The notes under the pieces were generated by a model. That model did no database searches. It saw nothing but the letters and a program-made list of their open reading frames with translations, and was not told the origin of the DNA. From a virus, in IMG/VR virus record IMGVR_UViG_3300030090_000400, positions 1 through 34,220 of that record: a stretch of 34,220 bases of DNA. One strand, written 5' to 3'. Shown piece after piece: positions 14,481 through 20,277 of this stretch; positions within the stretch are counted from its first letter, which is position 1, and each line of letters opens with the position of its first letter. Made by a program: the position numbers and the translations under genes.

Positions 14481-14629
14481 GTTAAATCTCCGATTTAAAG
14501 TTAAGTTATTTACTACCGATGATTACTCTGTATCATCGTCAGGACCATCTAGGGTGAAAGCTAATCTAATTAGCTGTTCACTGAATGGATCGTTAAGATC
14601 AAAGTCAGGACCGAAAAGCTCAAGAGCTT
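13929..14629 (-). other. Tract of densely tiled short stem-loops in coding sequence
   Basis: I count about twenty perfect inverted repeats. Plus-strand examples: TGCTGATG-GAT-CATCAGCA (13929), TACAAC-TT-GTTGTA (13971), AACTGC-AGA-GCAGTT (14131), ATCGTA-GT-TACGAT (14193), TAGAGC-TTCT-GCTCTA (14214), GTTGGC-TAT-GCCAAC (14244), CAAGTCT-TTT-AGACTTG (14264), CTCTGCT-TC-AGCAGAG (14292), CAAAGC-TGT-GCTTTG (14349), CTTCCTT-TTC-AAGGAAG (14370), TTTAGC-TAAA-GCTAAA (14406), CACTCT-CT-AGAGTG (14426), AGCTAAT-CTA-ATTAGCT (14559), AAGCTC-AA-GAGCTT (14616). They span two genes and the gap between them. A further strong one, AACCTATA-TAC-TATAGGTT, lies in the 13642-13872 gene. Confidence 0.8.
14096..14109. 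repeat. Palindrome copy 5 (variant, within a gene)
   Basis: GTCCAT-CG-TTGGAC on the plus strand: one arm base differs. It is internal to the 13872-14480 gene (encoding KSNDGP in the linker), where it cannot act as a start-site leader for that gene. Confidence 0.55.
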
Positions 14630-14660
14630 GTTGCTGAATGTTGTCAGGAAGTTTGGTCAT
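14523..14660 (-). CDS. Small acidic protein, first gene of leftward operon (45 aa)
   Basis: Reads MTKLPDNIQQQALELFGPDF, then DLNDPFSEQLIRLAFTLDGPDDDTE, stop TAA 14525-14523. Strongly acidic. It is the promoter-proximal leftward gene, just inside the big inverted repeat; the purine-rich AGAGAGAAAG ahead of ATG 14660 is the only ribosome-binding-like sequence and lies in one arm of that repeat. Unrecognised. A small acidic first-early protein could act on a host factor, but this is only inference. Confidence 0.55.
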   Translation of the reverse strand: MTKLPDNIQQQALELFGPDFDLNDPFSEQLIRLAFTLDGPDDDTE

Positions 14661-14666
14661 GTTCTT

Positions 14667-14755
14667 TCTCTCTCTTTCTAGGTTTACTAAGTGTTATTAC
14701 TTTCACTAAAGTATAAGTAATAACACGTAAGTAAACCGTAAAGAAAGAGGAGAGA
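14667..14755. repeat. Large imperfect inverted repeat upstream of leftward operon
   Basis: Stem segments, from the loop outward: GTGTTATTACTT/AAGTAATAACAC (12 bp), GGTTTACT/AGTAAACC (8 bp), CTCTTTCT/AGAAAGAG (8 bp), then about 5 more bp of CT/GA, separated by small internal loops, with a 12-base loop at 14703-14714. It ends within 10 bases of the first leftward start codon. Confidence 0.8.
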
Positions 14756-14839
14756 GTTGTGGGGTTTGAAGTGCCGACAAAAAGTGTGCCAACTATTCAC
14801 ACGCGAAAGCTACGCTTTTGTCGCGCGATAGTTAGCTAG

Positions 14840-14853
14840 GACCAACATTGGAC
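14840..14853. repeat. Palindrome copy 6 (variant, opposite orientation)
   Basis: Plus strand GACCAA-CA-TTGGAC, one base off a perfect palindrome, with the CATTGGACCT flank now on the plus strand. It sits alone in the control region between the two operons, as an operator might. Confidence 0.6.
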
Positions 14854-15246
14854 CTCATCTTAGGGGGGTGGTATTCTGTGACCATTTGTAGTCCCCCGTA
14901 GGGTATTTTGCACTGTTGCATAATTGCCACATTCGACATCACTCTCTCTTGGCAAGTGATTTGATAACACTTGCATTGTTTGGCTGGATTGCCTCGCATA
15001 TGTAGTGCATTATGACATATACATCACATAATGTAGCGCATTTGCGGATGACACATGGCATATGATGCACGGATGCCACACATCACATGACCCGGGCATG
15101 TGCCACCCCCCGTACCCACGTTACGTATATACGTAGAAACACACAGATTAGGAAAAATCACTGTTAACCAGTACGGCAAGTGACAGTAATATGTGACCTA
15201 TTAGACACACTTATATATATTTTTTTAATATTTTTGTATTTTTTAG

Positions 15247-15275
15247 TTGACAGAGGTTGACGATGTGTGTATAAC
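15247..15275 (+). promoter_or_regulatory. Sigma-70-type promoter for the rightward operon
   Basis: TTGACA (15247-15252), 17 bases, TATAAC (15270-15275), preceded by an AT-rich tract and followed by TATATACATA. The -35 match is perfect. About 110 bases separate it from the first rightward gene. The sequence around the -10 box closely resembles the promoter at 26,559. Confidence 0.75.
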
Positions 15276-15293
15276 TATATACATATAATAGAT

Positions 15294-15386
15294 CACTTAA
15301 AGTGATACACTTAAAACTCCCTTAAATAAAACTTAAAAAAACTCTAAGATATAACACTTAGATGTACACTTATAGTGAGGCACTTA
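15294..15386 (+). repeat. Cluster of CACTTA repeats (iteron-like)
   Basis: CACTTA occurs at 15294, 15308, 15355, 15367 and 15381, plus an outlier at 15208; the first is a palindrome CACTTAAAGTG. Spacings of 14, 47, 12 and 14 are not regular. The set lies between promoter and first gene next to an AT-rich tract, so it may bind a regulator or an initiator. Confidence 0.5.
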
Positions 15387-15387
15387 A

Positions 15388-15555
15388 ATGGACATTAATT
15401 CTATTTCTTTAATAGATGTACTAATACGTGCATGGCCTGTACTGTTAGGTATAATAACATTAATTATCGTGCTGGCTAAAATGCATGGCGATATTGTTGT
15501 ATTAAAAGAGAAAGTTAAAAGTTTATTTGATTTGTGGAACTCTAGATCTAATTAA
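15388..15555 (+). CDS. Small single-helix membrane protein (55 aa)
   Basis: Reads MDINSISLIDVLIRAWPVLL, a transmembrane stretch up to about residue 30, then a charged amphipathic tail VVLKEKVKSLFDLWNSRSN. GAGG lies about 7 bases before ATG 15388, inside the last CACTTA repeat area. Topology resembles small phage membrane proteins of the XhlA/holin-accessory kind, but no family assignment is secure. First gene of the rightward operon, so it is likely made early in the late phase. Confidence 0.6.
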   Translation: MDINSISLIDVLIRAWPVLLGIITLIIVLAKMHGDIVVLKEKVKSLFDLWNSRSN

Positions 15556-15567
15556 AGGAGCACATAT

Positions 15568-15714
15568 ATGAACTACAGGGATATGCTGTCACGTATAGGC
15601 AATAGAATACAGATGATAATGCTGGACAGGGACGCTATGAGATTAGTTATAGCTATATTTGTAATACTTGGATTTGTAGCACTGGCAGTATCATTTGGAG
15701 AGATTACTCTGTGA
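15568..15714 (+). CDS. Small single-helix membrane protein (48 aa)
   Basis: Reads MNYRDMLSRIGNRIQMIMLD, then RDAMRLVIAIFVILGF and VALAVSFGEITL. Basic amphipathic N-terminus and one transmembrane helix. AAGGAG lies about 8 bases before ATG 15568. The stop overlaps the GTG start of the next gene (GTGA), indicating coupling. Function unknown. Confidence 0.6.
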   Translation: MNYRDMLSRIGNRIQMIMLDRDAMRLVIAIFVILGFVALAVSFGEITL

Positions 15715-15902
15715 GACTGCGTACAGATAATATTTTAACAAAGTTTTATGAAGCACTAAAGAATAAAACATTTAGAAACTTACATATACCACACAGTGAC
15801 GTATTCTTTGTACGTGCTGCAATAGAACAGGCAACTGGTATGCGATACAGTTTAGAACACGTAGAGAAAAGCATGTTGCTTGAAGGATGGAAAGATGGGT
15901 AA
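15711..15902 (+). CDS. Conserved small phage protein, GTG start
   Basis: 63 residues; starts at GTG 15711, which overlaps the previous stop by 4 bases, with GGAG 10 bases ahead. MRLRTDNILTKFYEALKNK...LHIPHSDVFFVRAAIEQATGMRYSLEHVEKSMLLEGW follows a pattern I recall from marine phages (LHIPHSDVF-VRAAIE...YSLEHVEKA---EG). Function unknown. Confidence 0.65.
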   Translation: MRLRTDNILTKFYEALKNKTFRNLHIPHSDVFFVRAAIEQATGMRYSLEHVEKSMLLEGWKDG

Positions 15903-15927
15903 GTCATTAAGGAAGTGGAAATGTTAA

Positions 15928-16281
15928 ATGCCATCTAGTTTATTATCGAGTGAAGGAATCCTTGCAGGAGTAGCCAAGGGTATAGATAAGAAGCTACCTA
16001 CCAGAAGCAGGAAACGTAGAGAAGACCCATATGAAAGTTTACGAGATGGGTATATAGCTGAGTATCAAAAATATAAACCCGGTGCATCTTTACAGGATGC
16101 AGTAGACTATGCTGAAGGACGTATAGAAGAACTAAAAGCAAAAAAACGTGAAAAAAGACATATACAAAAGTCCAAAGGCGGTGGAGTTAAGAAACCTGCA
16201 ATGGCTTATGGGGGCATGGCAAATAAAAAGAAACATATGTATACTGCTGGTGGCTTAGTTAAAGATAAAAGAAGAGGATAA
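15928..16281 (+). CDS. Basic protein with AYGGMANKK C-terminal motif (short form)
   Basis: 117 residues. A basic N-terminal third (KKLPTRSRKRRED), a helical middle (YIAEYQKYKPGASLQDAVDYAEGRIEELKAKKREKR), and a C-terminal tail GGGVKKPAMAYGGMANKK followed by HMYTAGGLVKDK. The tail is almost identical to that of the next gene, which is otherwise unrelated. Similar tails occur in marine phage proteins as I recall, role unknown; a virion-association or packaging signal is conceivable. The start is placed at ATG 15928, one of two possible (a preceding 10-codon frame ends at its first base). Confidence 0.65.
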   Translation: MPSSLLSSEGILAGVAKGIDKKLPTRSRKRREDPYESLRDGYIAEYQKYKPGASLQDAVDYAEGRIEELKAKKREKRHIQKSKGGGVKKPAMAYGGMANKKKHMYTAGGLVKDKRRG

Positions 16282-16286
16282 AAGTA

Positions 16287-17318
16287 ATGGGAGTATTATC
16301 AAGAAGAGTAAGTAGATTAGGTAAGCCATCGGGTAAACTAGAAAAAAAGAAACGCCCTGCAAAAATAACGATACCTAAAAATTTAGCAGATAAAACGGAT
16401 GCTGAATTAGACGCACTTATAAAAAAGATTAGATCAAAACCTGCTTCTACAAAAGGCACACTAGAAGCTAGAAAAGCTATGGAAAAGTTAAAAGAAGCTA
16501 AAGCTAAAGCTAGAGCAGATAAAAAGAAGCCTAAAGAAAAAGCATCCACACAAAGAGGCATAGTGGGTGCAGGTGCTAGATCAGCACCGGGTAAGGGTGC
16601 AAAAAATCCAAAAGCAAAAGATGCAGAATCAATGAGAGCAGCTAGTGATGCTAAGATTGCAGATGAGGCTGTAGCTAAAGGACAATTAGGTAAGATTACA
16701 GCAGCTAGAGATTTACCAGCATGGAAAACTCTTCAAACTCCTGCACAAAAAGATCGTGTAAAAAAATATGTAGAACTAATGATAAAGAAAGAAAAACATG
16801 CAAACGGAGATGGACCACCTTTAACAGATGCTGAAAAGCGGTGGCTAAAATCAGATGCAAAGTATGAAGCACAAAGATTAGTAAGAGCAGGTCAGGGAAC
16901 TGGCAATAGAAGAAAAGATGCACCTAAACCGAAAACAGATAGTGCAAAAGGCAGAACACCCGGAGGTTCTAAGAAAAAGAAAACTAAAGCAGAAGCATTA
17001 GCACTAGAACCACCGCAACCAAAGCGAGCACGTGGAGATGACATGGGTGATCCAGAGACAGGTGAATTTACAGGCCGTACTACACGTGAACGACTAGATG
17101 CGTTAGCAAGAAATGCAGAAGTTCGACAAAGAATAGAAAGCGATAACAGAAGAAAAGCTGCAAGTAGAAGACGCAATCTAGGAAGATATGCAGGTGGTGC
17201 TATAACAAAACCTAAGATGGCATATGGTGGTATGGCTAATAAAAAACAGCATATGTACACAGCAGGTGGGTCAGTTAAAGACTACAGACCTATGCAGTCA
17301 TTAAAGAAGAAGTATTAA
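16287..17318 (+). CDS. Large Lys/Ala-rich basic protein with the same C-terminal motif
   Basis: 343 residues, very rich in Lys, Ala and Arg with little hydrophobic sequence, so largely disordered or helical (KAMEKLKEAKAKARADKKKP). The middle has a more ordered part around residues 125-215 (KGQLGKITAARDLPAWKTLQ, VKKYVELMIKKEKHANGDGPPL). It ends KPKMAYGGMANKKQ-HMYTAGGSVKDYRPM. Such composition suits DNA binding or an internal virion protein, but this is inferred; no family recognised. It lies 5 bases after the short-form gene. Confidence 0.65.
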   Translation: MGVLSRRVSRLGKPSGKLEKKKRPAKITIPKNLADKTDAELDALIKKIRSKPASTKGTLEARKAMEKLKEAKAKARADKKKPKEKASTQRGIVGAGARSAPGKGAKNPKAKDAESMRAASDAKIADEAVAKGQLGKITAARDLPAWKTLQTPAQKDRVKKYVELMIKKEKHANGDGPPLTDAEKRWLKSDAKYEAQRLVRAGQGTGNRRKDAPKPKTDSAKGRTPGGSKKKKTKAEALALEPPQPKRARGDDMGDPETGEFTGRTTRERLDALARNAEVRQRIESDNRRKAASRRRNLGRYAGGAITKPKMAYGGMANKKQHMYTAGGSVKDYRPMQSLKKKY

Positions 17319-17330
17319 ACTAAAAAGGCG

Positions 17331-17549
17331 GTGGCTACAAGAGTTGATAGACACATGGGTTACTACAGACAATATTATGAAGGTAGGACTTATAACATGG
17401 CTATGGTCAAGCATACAGGTGGTTCTGGACAGGAAAGTATATGGCTAATGGAAGATAATACATGTAAATGCGACAGTTGTGTAGAATGCAACTGTGATCC
17501 TTGTGTGTGTAAATGTGAATGTCATAAAGTAAATGCTGACGATAACTGA
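17331..17549 (+). CDS. Metallothionein-like Cys-rich protein
   Basis: 72 residues if started at GTG 17331; ATG 17397 preceded by AAGGTAGGA is a serious alternative giving 50 residues. The C-terminal half packs nine Cys into twenty residues in CxC and CxxC spacing (CKCDSCVECNCDPCVCKCEC) followed by His, which is the kind of cluster seen in metallothioneins and likely binds several metal ions. The N-terminal part is Tyr/Arg-rich. It overlaps the next gene, an Fe-S carrier, by 17 bases in another frame, so a joint role in metal or Fe-S handling is suggested. No family assignment is certain. Confidence 0.6.
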   Translation: MATRVDRHMGYYRQYYEGRTYNMAMVKHTGGSGQESIWLMEDNTCKCDSCVECNCDPCVCKCECHKVNADDN

Positions 17550-17859
17550 TGAAGCAAAAGAATATCTGTGCAGTATAACAAAAGATCATAATAAAAATTA
17601 TATTGCATTTGGAGTTAAAGGCGGTGGATGTTCAGGGTTCTCATATATATGGGATTTTTCAGAAGGACCGCTTAAAGAAGATGAAGTAATTGATATAGGA
17701 AGCGGTATATCTTTAATCATAGACGGTATGAGTGTAATGTACACACTAGGAAGTAAAATAGATTACGTTAAGGAATTAGGAGGAACATACTTGAAAGTAT
17801 CTAATCCAATGGCAGACAGTCAGTGTGGCTGCGGTGAGTCTTTTTCGGTAAAAGTATAA
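17533..17859 (+). CDS. A-type Fe-S cluster carrier (IscA/HesB/ErpA-like)
   Basis: 108 residues, the normal length for the family. The three cluster-binding Cys are present at their usual positions: Cys33 in GGGCSGF and Cys98/Cys100 in CGCGESF. Such proteins receive and pass Fe-S clusters to target apoproteins. HesB/IscA-like genes are known in several marine phages as auxiliary metabolic genes. It is translated from an ATG overlapping the end of the Cys-rich gene, so both are co-expressed in the rightward (late) operon just before the lysis genes. Target and benefit to the phage are unknown. Confidence 0.9.
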   Translation: MLTITDEAKEYLCSITKDHNKNYIAFGVKGGGCSGFSYIWDFSEGPLKEDEVIDIGSGISLIIDGMSVMYTLGSKIDYVKELGGTYLKVSNPMADSQCGCGESFSVKV

Positions 17860-17870
17860 CGGAGAACTTA

Positions 17871-18257
17871 ATGTTTGGTTTAGGATCTTTGATAGGACCA
17901 GTGGCTAACTTAGCTGGTACATGGCTGGATGGTCACGTAGCTGAAAAGAAAGCTAAGACAGAAGCTAAGATCGTTACTATTAAATCTGAAGCTAAGATAA
18001 AAGAACGACAGGCTACAGGTGAGATAGATTGGGATATAGCACAGGCTAAAGCAAGTGAGGGTAGCTGGAAAGATGAATGGCTTACTATTTTATTTTCAAT
18101 ACCTTTGGTACTGGCATTTGTTCCCGGTTGTGAAGACATAGTGCAGATAGGTTTTGGTCAGCTACAGCTAATGCCTGATTGGTATAAGTATGCACTTTCT
18201 GTAATTGTAGCTGCATCATTTGGGGTACGCAGTGCCACTAAACTATTTAAAAAATAG
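17871..18257 (+). CDS. Holin-like protein (GTA_holin_3TM type)
   Basis: 128 residues. A Lys/Glu-rich helical middle (HVAEKKAKTEAKIVTIKSEAKIKER) is followed by GSWKDEWLTILFSIPLVLAF, then a second hydrophobic segment MPDWYKYALSVIVAASFGVRSATKLF. The SWKDEW...P...WY...FG layout matches phage/GTA holins with a C-terminal pair of helices. Holins permeabilise the inner membrane so the lysozyme can reach the wall. GGAG precedes ATG 17871; the next holin-like gene and lysozyme follow. Confidence 0.75.
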   Translation: MFGLGSLIGPVANLAGTWLDGHVAEKKAKTEAKIVTIKSEAKIKERQATGEIDWDIAQAKASEGSWKDEWLTILFSIPLVLAFVPGCEDIVQIGFGQLQLMPDWYKYALSVIVAASFGVRSATKLFKK

Positions 18258-18270
18258 GAGATAAATAAAC

Positions 18271-18489
18271 ATGGCAGAAGAAAACGTAATAGTAGACAAA
18301 GTTGCATATCAATCTAACAGACGCTATATGGCATGGACTGCATTAGGCACAATGCTTATTGCAACTACTGCTGTACTAATATGGCCTACTAGGTTTGCAG
18401 AGGCTGACAGTATTCTTATGATGATGTACGGTTCATTATCTGCACTTGTCGGTGCATATTTTGGTTTTGCAATGCCAAAGAAAAAATAA
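18271..18489 (+). CDS. Second holin-like small membrane protein
   Basis: 72 residues with two hydrophobic stretches (WTALGTMLIATTAVLIW and ILMMMYGSLSALVGAYFGF) and a basic C-terminus (PKKK). Size and topology fit a class II holin or an anti-holin. It lies immediately before the lysozyme start with no gap (TAA at 18489, ATG at 18490), so the two are surely coupled. The assignment rests on position and topology. Confidence 0.65.
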   Translation: MAEENVIVDKVAYQSNRRYMAWTALGTMLIATTAVLIWPTRFAEADSILMMMYGSLSALVGAYFGFAMPKKK

Positions 18490-18981
18490 ATGAATTACGA
18501 CAGGGATAAGCTAATTGAAATGCTGATTGTCGATGAAGGCATGAAGCTGCAGGTTTATCAGGACAGCTTAGATATAGATACAATTGGAGTTGGAAGGAAT
18601 TTAGAAGAAAGAGGTTTAACTGTTGCAGAATTGCAACACTTGGGCTTTACTACCATGCAGGAAGTTTACTGTATAGGAATAACAGAAAGTGGTGCTAGAT
18701 ACCTTCTTAGGAACGATATTGATATTGTTGAAAGAGAACTCTCTATTGCTCACCCTTGTATTGAAAATCTAACTGAAGGCAGACAGATTGTATGCTTGAA
18801 TATGGCATTTAACTTAGGTGTACCACGTTTAAAGAAATTTAAAAAGATGTGGGCAGCTGTACATAAAGAAGACTATGGTACTGCTGCAAAAGAAATGTTA
18901 AACTCTAGATGGGCAAAGCAGGTAAAAGGCAGAGCATTAAGATTAAGCAATATTATGAAAACAGGAATATTAAATGGCTAG
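18490..18981 (+). CDS. T4-type lysozyme (endolysin)
   Basis: 163 residues, the same length as T4 lysozyme (164). Catalytic Glu16, Asp25 and Thr31 occur in IVDEGMKL-VYQD-...-TIGVGRNL with the E-9-D-6-T spacing of T4. The C-terminal helical lobe is present, including RQIVCLNMAFNLGVPRLKKF and SRWAKQVKGRALR. No signal peptide, so it needs a holin. It ends the lysis cassette and overlaps the terminase small subunit gene by 8 bases. Confidence 0.93.
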   Translation: MNYDRDKLIEMLIVDEGMKLQVYQDSLDIDTIGVGRNLEERGLTVAELQHLGFTTMQEVYCIGITESGARYLLRNDIDIVERELSIAHPCIENLTEGRQIVCLNMAFNLGVPRLKKFKKMWAAVHKEDYGTAAKEMLNSRWAKQVKGRALRLSNIMKTGILNG

Positions 18982-19348
18982 ACAATACACAGAAAATCAG
19001 TTAAAGTTTCTAGAGGTGCTATTTGATGACGCAAATGGCGATGTAGCAACTGCAAAGAAACTAGCTGGATATGCAGAAGGATCTTCTACAACTAATATAG
19101 TTAAGAGTTTGAAAGAAGAGATACTGGAAGCTACACAGCAGTACATGGCACGTAATGCACCTAAAGCTGCTGTAGCTATGGCAGGTGCACTGTTAGATCC
19201 AACAGAGCTAGGCATACGAGATAAGATGTCAGCAGCTAAAGAACTGTTAGACCGCACAGGTTTGGTGAAGACAGAGAAGATGCAGGTGGAAGCAACAGGT
19301 GGTGTAATGCTGATGCCTCCTAAAGCAAAAGCAGAGGAGGATGATTAA
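18974..19348 (+). CDS. Terminase small subunit (putative)
   Basis: 124 residues. N-terminal HTH-like segment (KFLEVLFDDANGDVATAKKLAGY), a helical middle, and the C-terminal LLDRTGLVKTEKMQVEATGGVMLMPPK, which is typical of terminase small subunits of marine and T7-like podophages as I recall (LLDR-GLVK...). It selects phage DNA and loads the large subunit. It overlaps lysozyme and lies upstream of the large subunit with two genes between. Confidence 0.75.
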   Translation: MARQYTENQLKFLEVLFDDANGDVATAKKLAGYAEGSSTTNIVKSLKEEILEATQQYMARNAPKAAVAMAGALLDPTELGIRDKMSAAKELLDRTGLVKTEKMQVEATGGVMLMPPKAKAEEDD

Positions 19349-19858
19349 ATGGGATCATTTGTAACTAGAAAAACGCTTGAAAAATTAAAACCAGTAATCG
19401 GAATTGCTAATAGAAAATTAAAAAAAAGAGTTCGTAATAAACCATTAAATACTGCACAACAAAGAAATGCAGAAAATGCTATGGAAACATTTGATGATTT
19501 AATGGCAGATAGAAACAGTGGTCTACCGGGAGCTTCAAAACCAAGTGCTCTTATAAGTAATAAGAGGATGAATAACGCTATACAAAGAATAGCCGAAGGT
19601 AAAACACAAACTCAAACAGATGCTGTTAATGCACTATTGCAAGGTGCTGGTGTTGGGTTTCTACTAGGTGCAGATACAGTTGGTGGAAAAAAAATTACTG
19701 CAAAAAATAAAACTAAAGTACCTATACCTAGAAAAAAACCCACTACGAAAAAACCTCCTTTGCCAAGATCAAAGCCTAATAAAAAACCTGTACCAAAAGC
19801 TAACCCTAGAACTAAAAGAGCTAATCGATCTATGATAGTAACATCTAGAAAAAAATAA
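19349..19858 (+). CDS. Basic Lys/Pro-tailed protein between terminase genes
   Basis: 169 residues. The N-terminal half is helical and basic (KTLEKLKPVIGIANRKLKKRVRNK). A hydrophobic turn (AVNALLQGAGVGFLLGADTVGG) follows, then a tail dominated by Lys and Pro (KVPIPRKKPTTKKPP, RSKPNKKPVPKANPR). The extended basic tail suggests nucleic-acid contact or virion association; I do not recognise it. It starts directly after the TerS stop (TAAATG) and its stop overlaps the next start by one base. Confidence 0.6.
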   Translation: MGSFVTRKTLEKLKPVIGIANRKLKKRVRNKPLNTAQQRNAENAMETFDDLMADRNSGLPGASKPSALISNKRMNNAIQRIAEGKTQTQTDAVNALLQGAGVGFLLGADTVGGKKITAKNKTKVPIPRKKPTTKKPPLPRSKPNKKPVPKANPRTKRANRSMIVTSRKK

Positions 19859-20277
19859 TGAACAGAAGTTTAGGCAAATGGAAACTACCGCAACCAACAG
19901 ATATAAAGGAAGAAAATGAGTGGCTACCTGTACCACGTATTGCTAGAACAGTACCGTTCGGATACGAAGTCGATCCAGAAGACGAAGACTTGCTCTTGCC
20001 AATCAAAGAAGAGTTGGACCATCTGGAGAAAGCTAAGATGTATCTTAGACAGTACTCATTGCGTGAAGTTGCAGCGTGGCTAAGTAAAAACACAGGAAGG
20101 TATATATCACATCTTGGACTACAGAAAAGAATAAAGCATGAGCGACAGCGTAAGGACAAAGCTAGAAGCCTCCGCAAATGGGCAGAGTATGCGGAAAAGG
20201 CGATCAAAAAGGCAGAAGAAATCGAAACTAGCAGAGTCGGTGCAAAAAGAATTGGCCCCTCAGAAGCTGGAGTATGA
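19858..20277 (+). CDS. Conserved HTH-containing phage protein upstream of terminase
   Basis: 139 residues. LGKWKLPQPTD...EWLPVPRIARTVPFGYEVDPEDEDLLLPI is a conserved N-terminal segment I recognise from marine phages. It is followed by KMYLRQYSLREVAAWLSKNTGRYISHLGLQKRI, a helix-turn-helix resembling DNA-binding regions of recombinases, and a basic C-terminal coiled coil. It could be a DNA-recognition partner of the terminase; TerS function by this gene rather than the 18974 gene cannot be excluded. Its 3' end overlaps the assigned TerL frame by up to 139 bases. Confidence 0.7.
   Translation: MNRSLGKWKLPQPTDIKEENEWLPVPRIARTVPFGYEVDPEDEDLLLPIKEELDHLEKAKMYLRQYSLREVAAWLSKNTGRYISHLGLQKRIKHERQRKDKARSLRKWAEYAEKAIKKAEEIETSRVGAKRIGPSEAGV

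Larger units (their letters stand above)
14661..15387. promoter_or_regulatory. Divergent non-coding control region (switch / candidate origin)
   Basis: 727 bases without a supportable gene, separating leftward and rightward operons. It holds in order: a 33-bp imperfect inverted repeat (14667-14755); interlocked inverted repeats (14775-14833); palindrome copy 6 (14840-14853); a G-run/C-run pair (14862 and 14893); direct repeats of ATGTAG-Y-GCATT (15000 and 15031) and CGGATG-M-CACA (15045 and 15070); a perfect palindrome TACGTATATACGTA (15122-15135); an AT-rich tract (15210-15246); a promoter (15247-15275); and CACTTA repeats. I found no clear promoter hexamers for the leftward operon. No tRNA or attP-like tRNA fragment was seen. 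Confidence 0.7.

Noticed and set aside
14356-14637. Rightward open frame across the start of the leftward operon
   Set aside because: Antisense to the 45-codon acidic gene and the 202-residue gene; no ribosome binding site.
9753-14853. Repeats as a CRISPR array
   Set aside because: The six palindromes are hundreds to thousands of bases apart with genes between, so there is no repeat-spacer pattern.
14777-15240. tRNA or other structured RNA gene in the control region
   Set aside because: No cloverleaf arms or T-arm consensus found; the stems seen cross one another.
15895-15927. 10-codon frame (MGKSLRKWKC)
   Set aside because: Too short and no good ribosome binding site; may only be a leader for the following gene.
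20200-20277. Programmed frameshift linking the HTH gene to terminase
   Set aside because: The overlap needs a +1 shift; CAAAAAGG fits a -1 slip better, and no stimulatory structure was evident.
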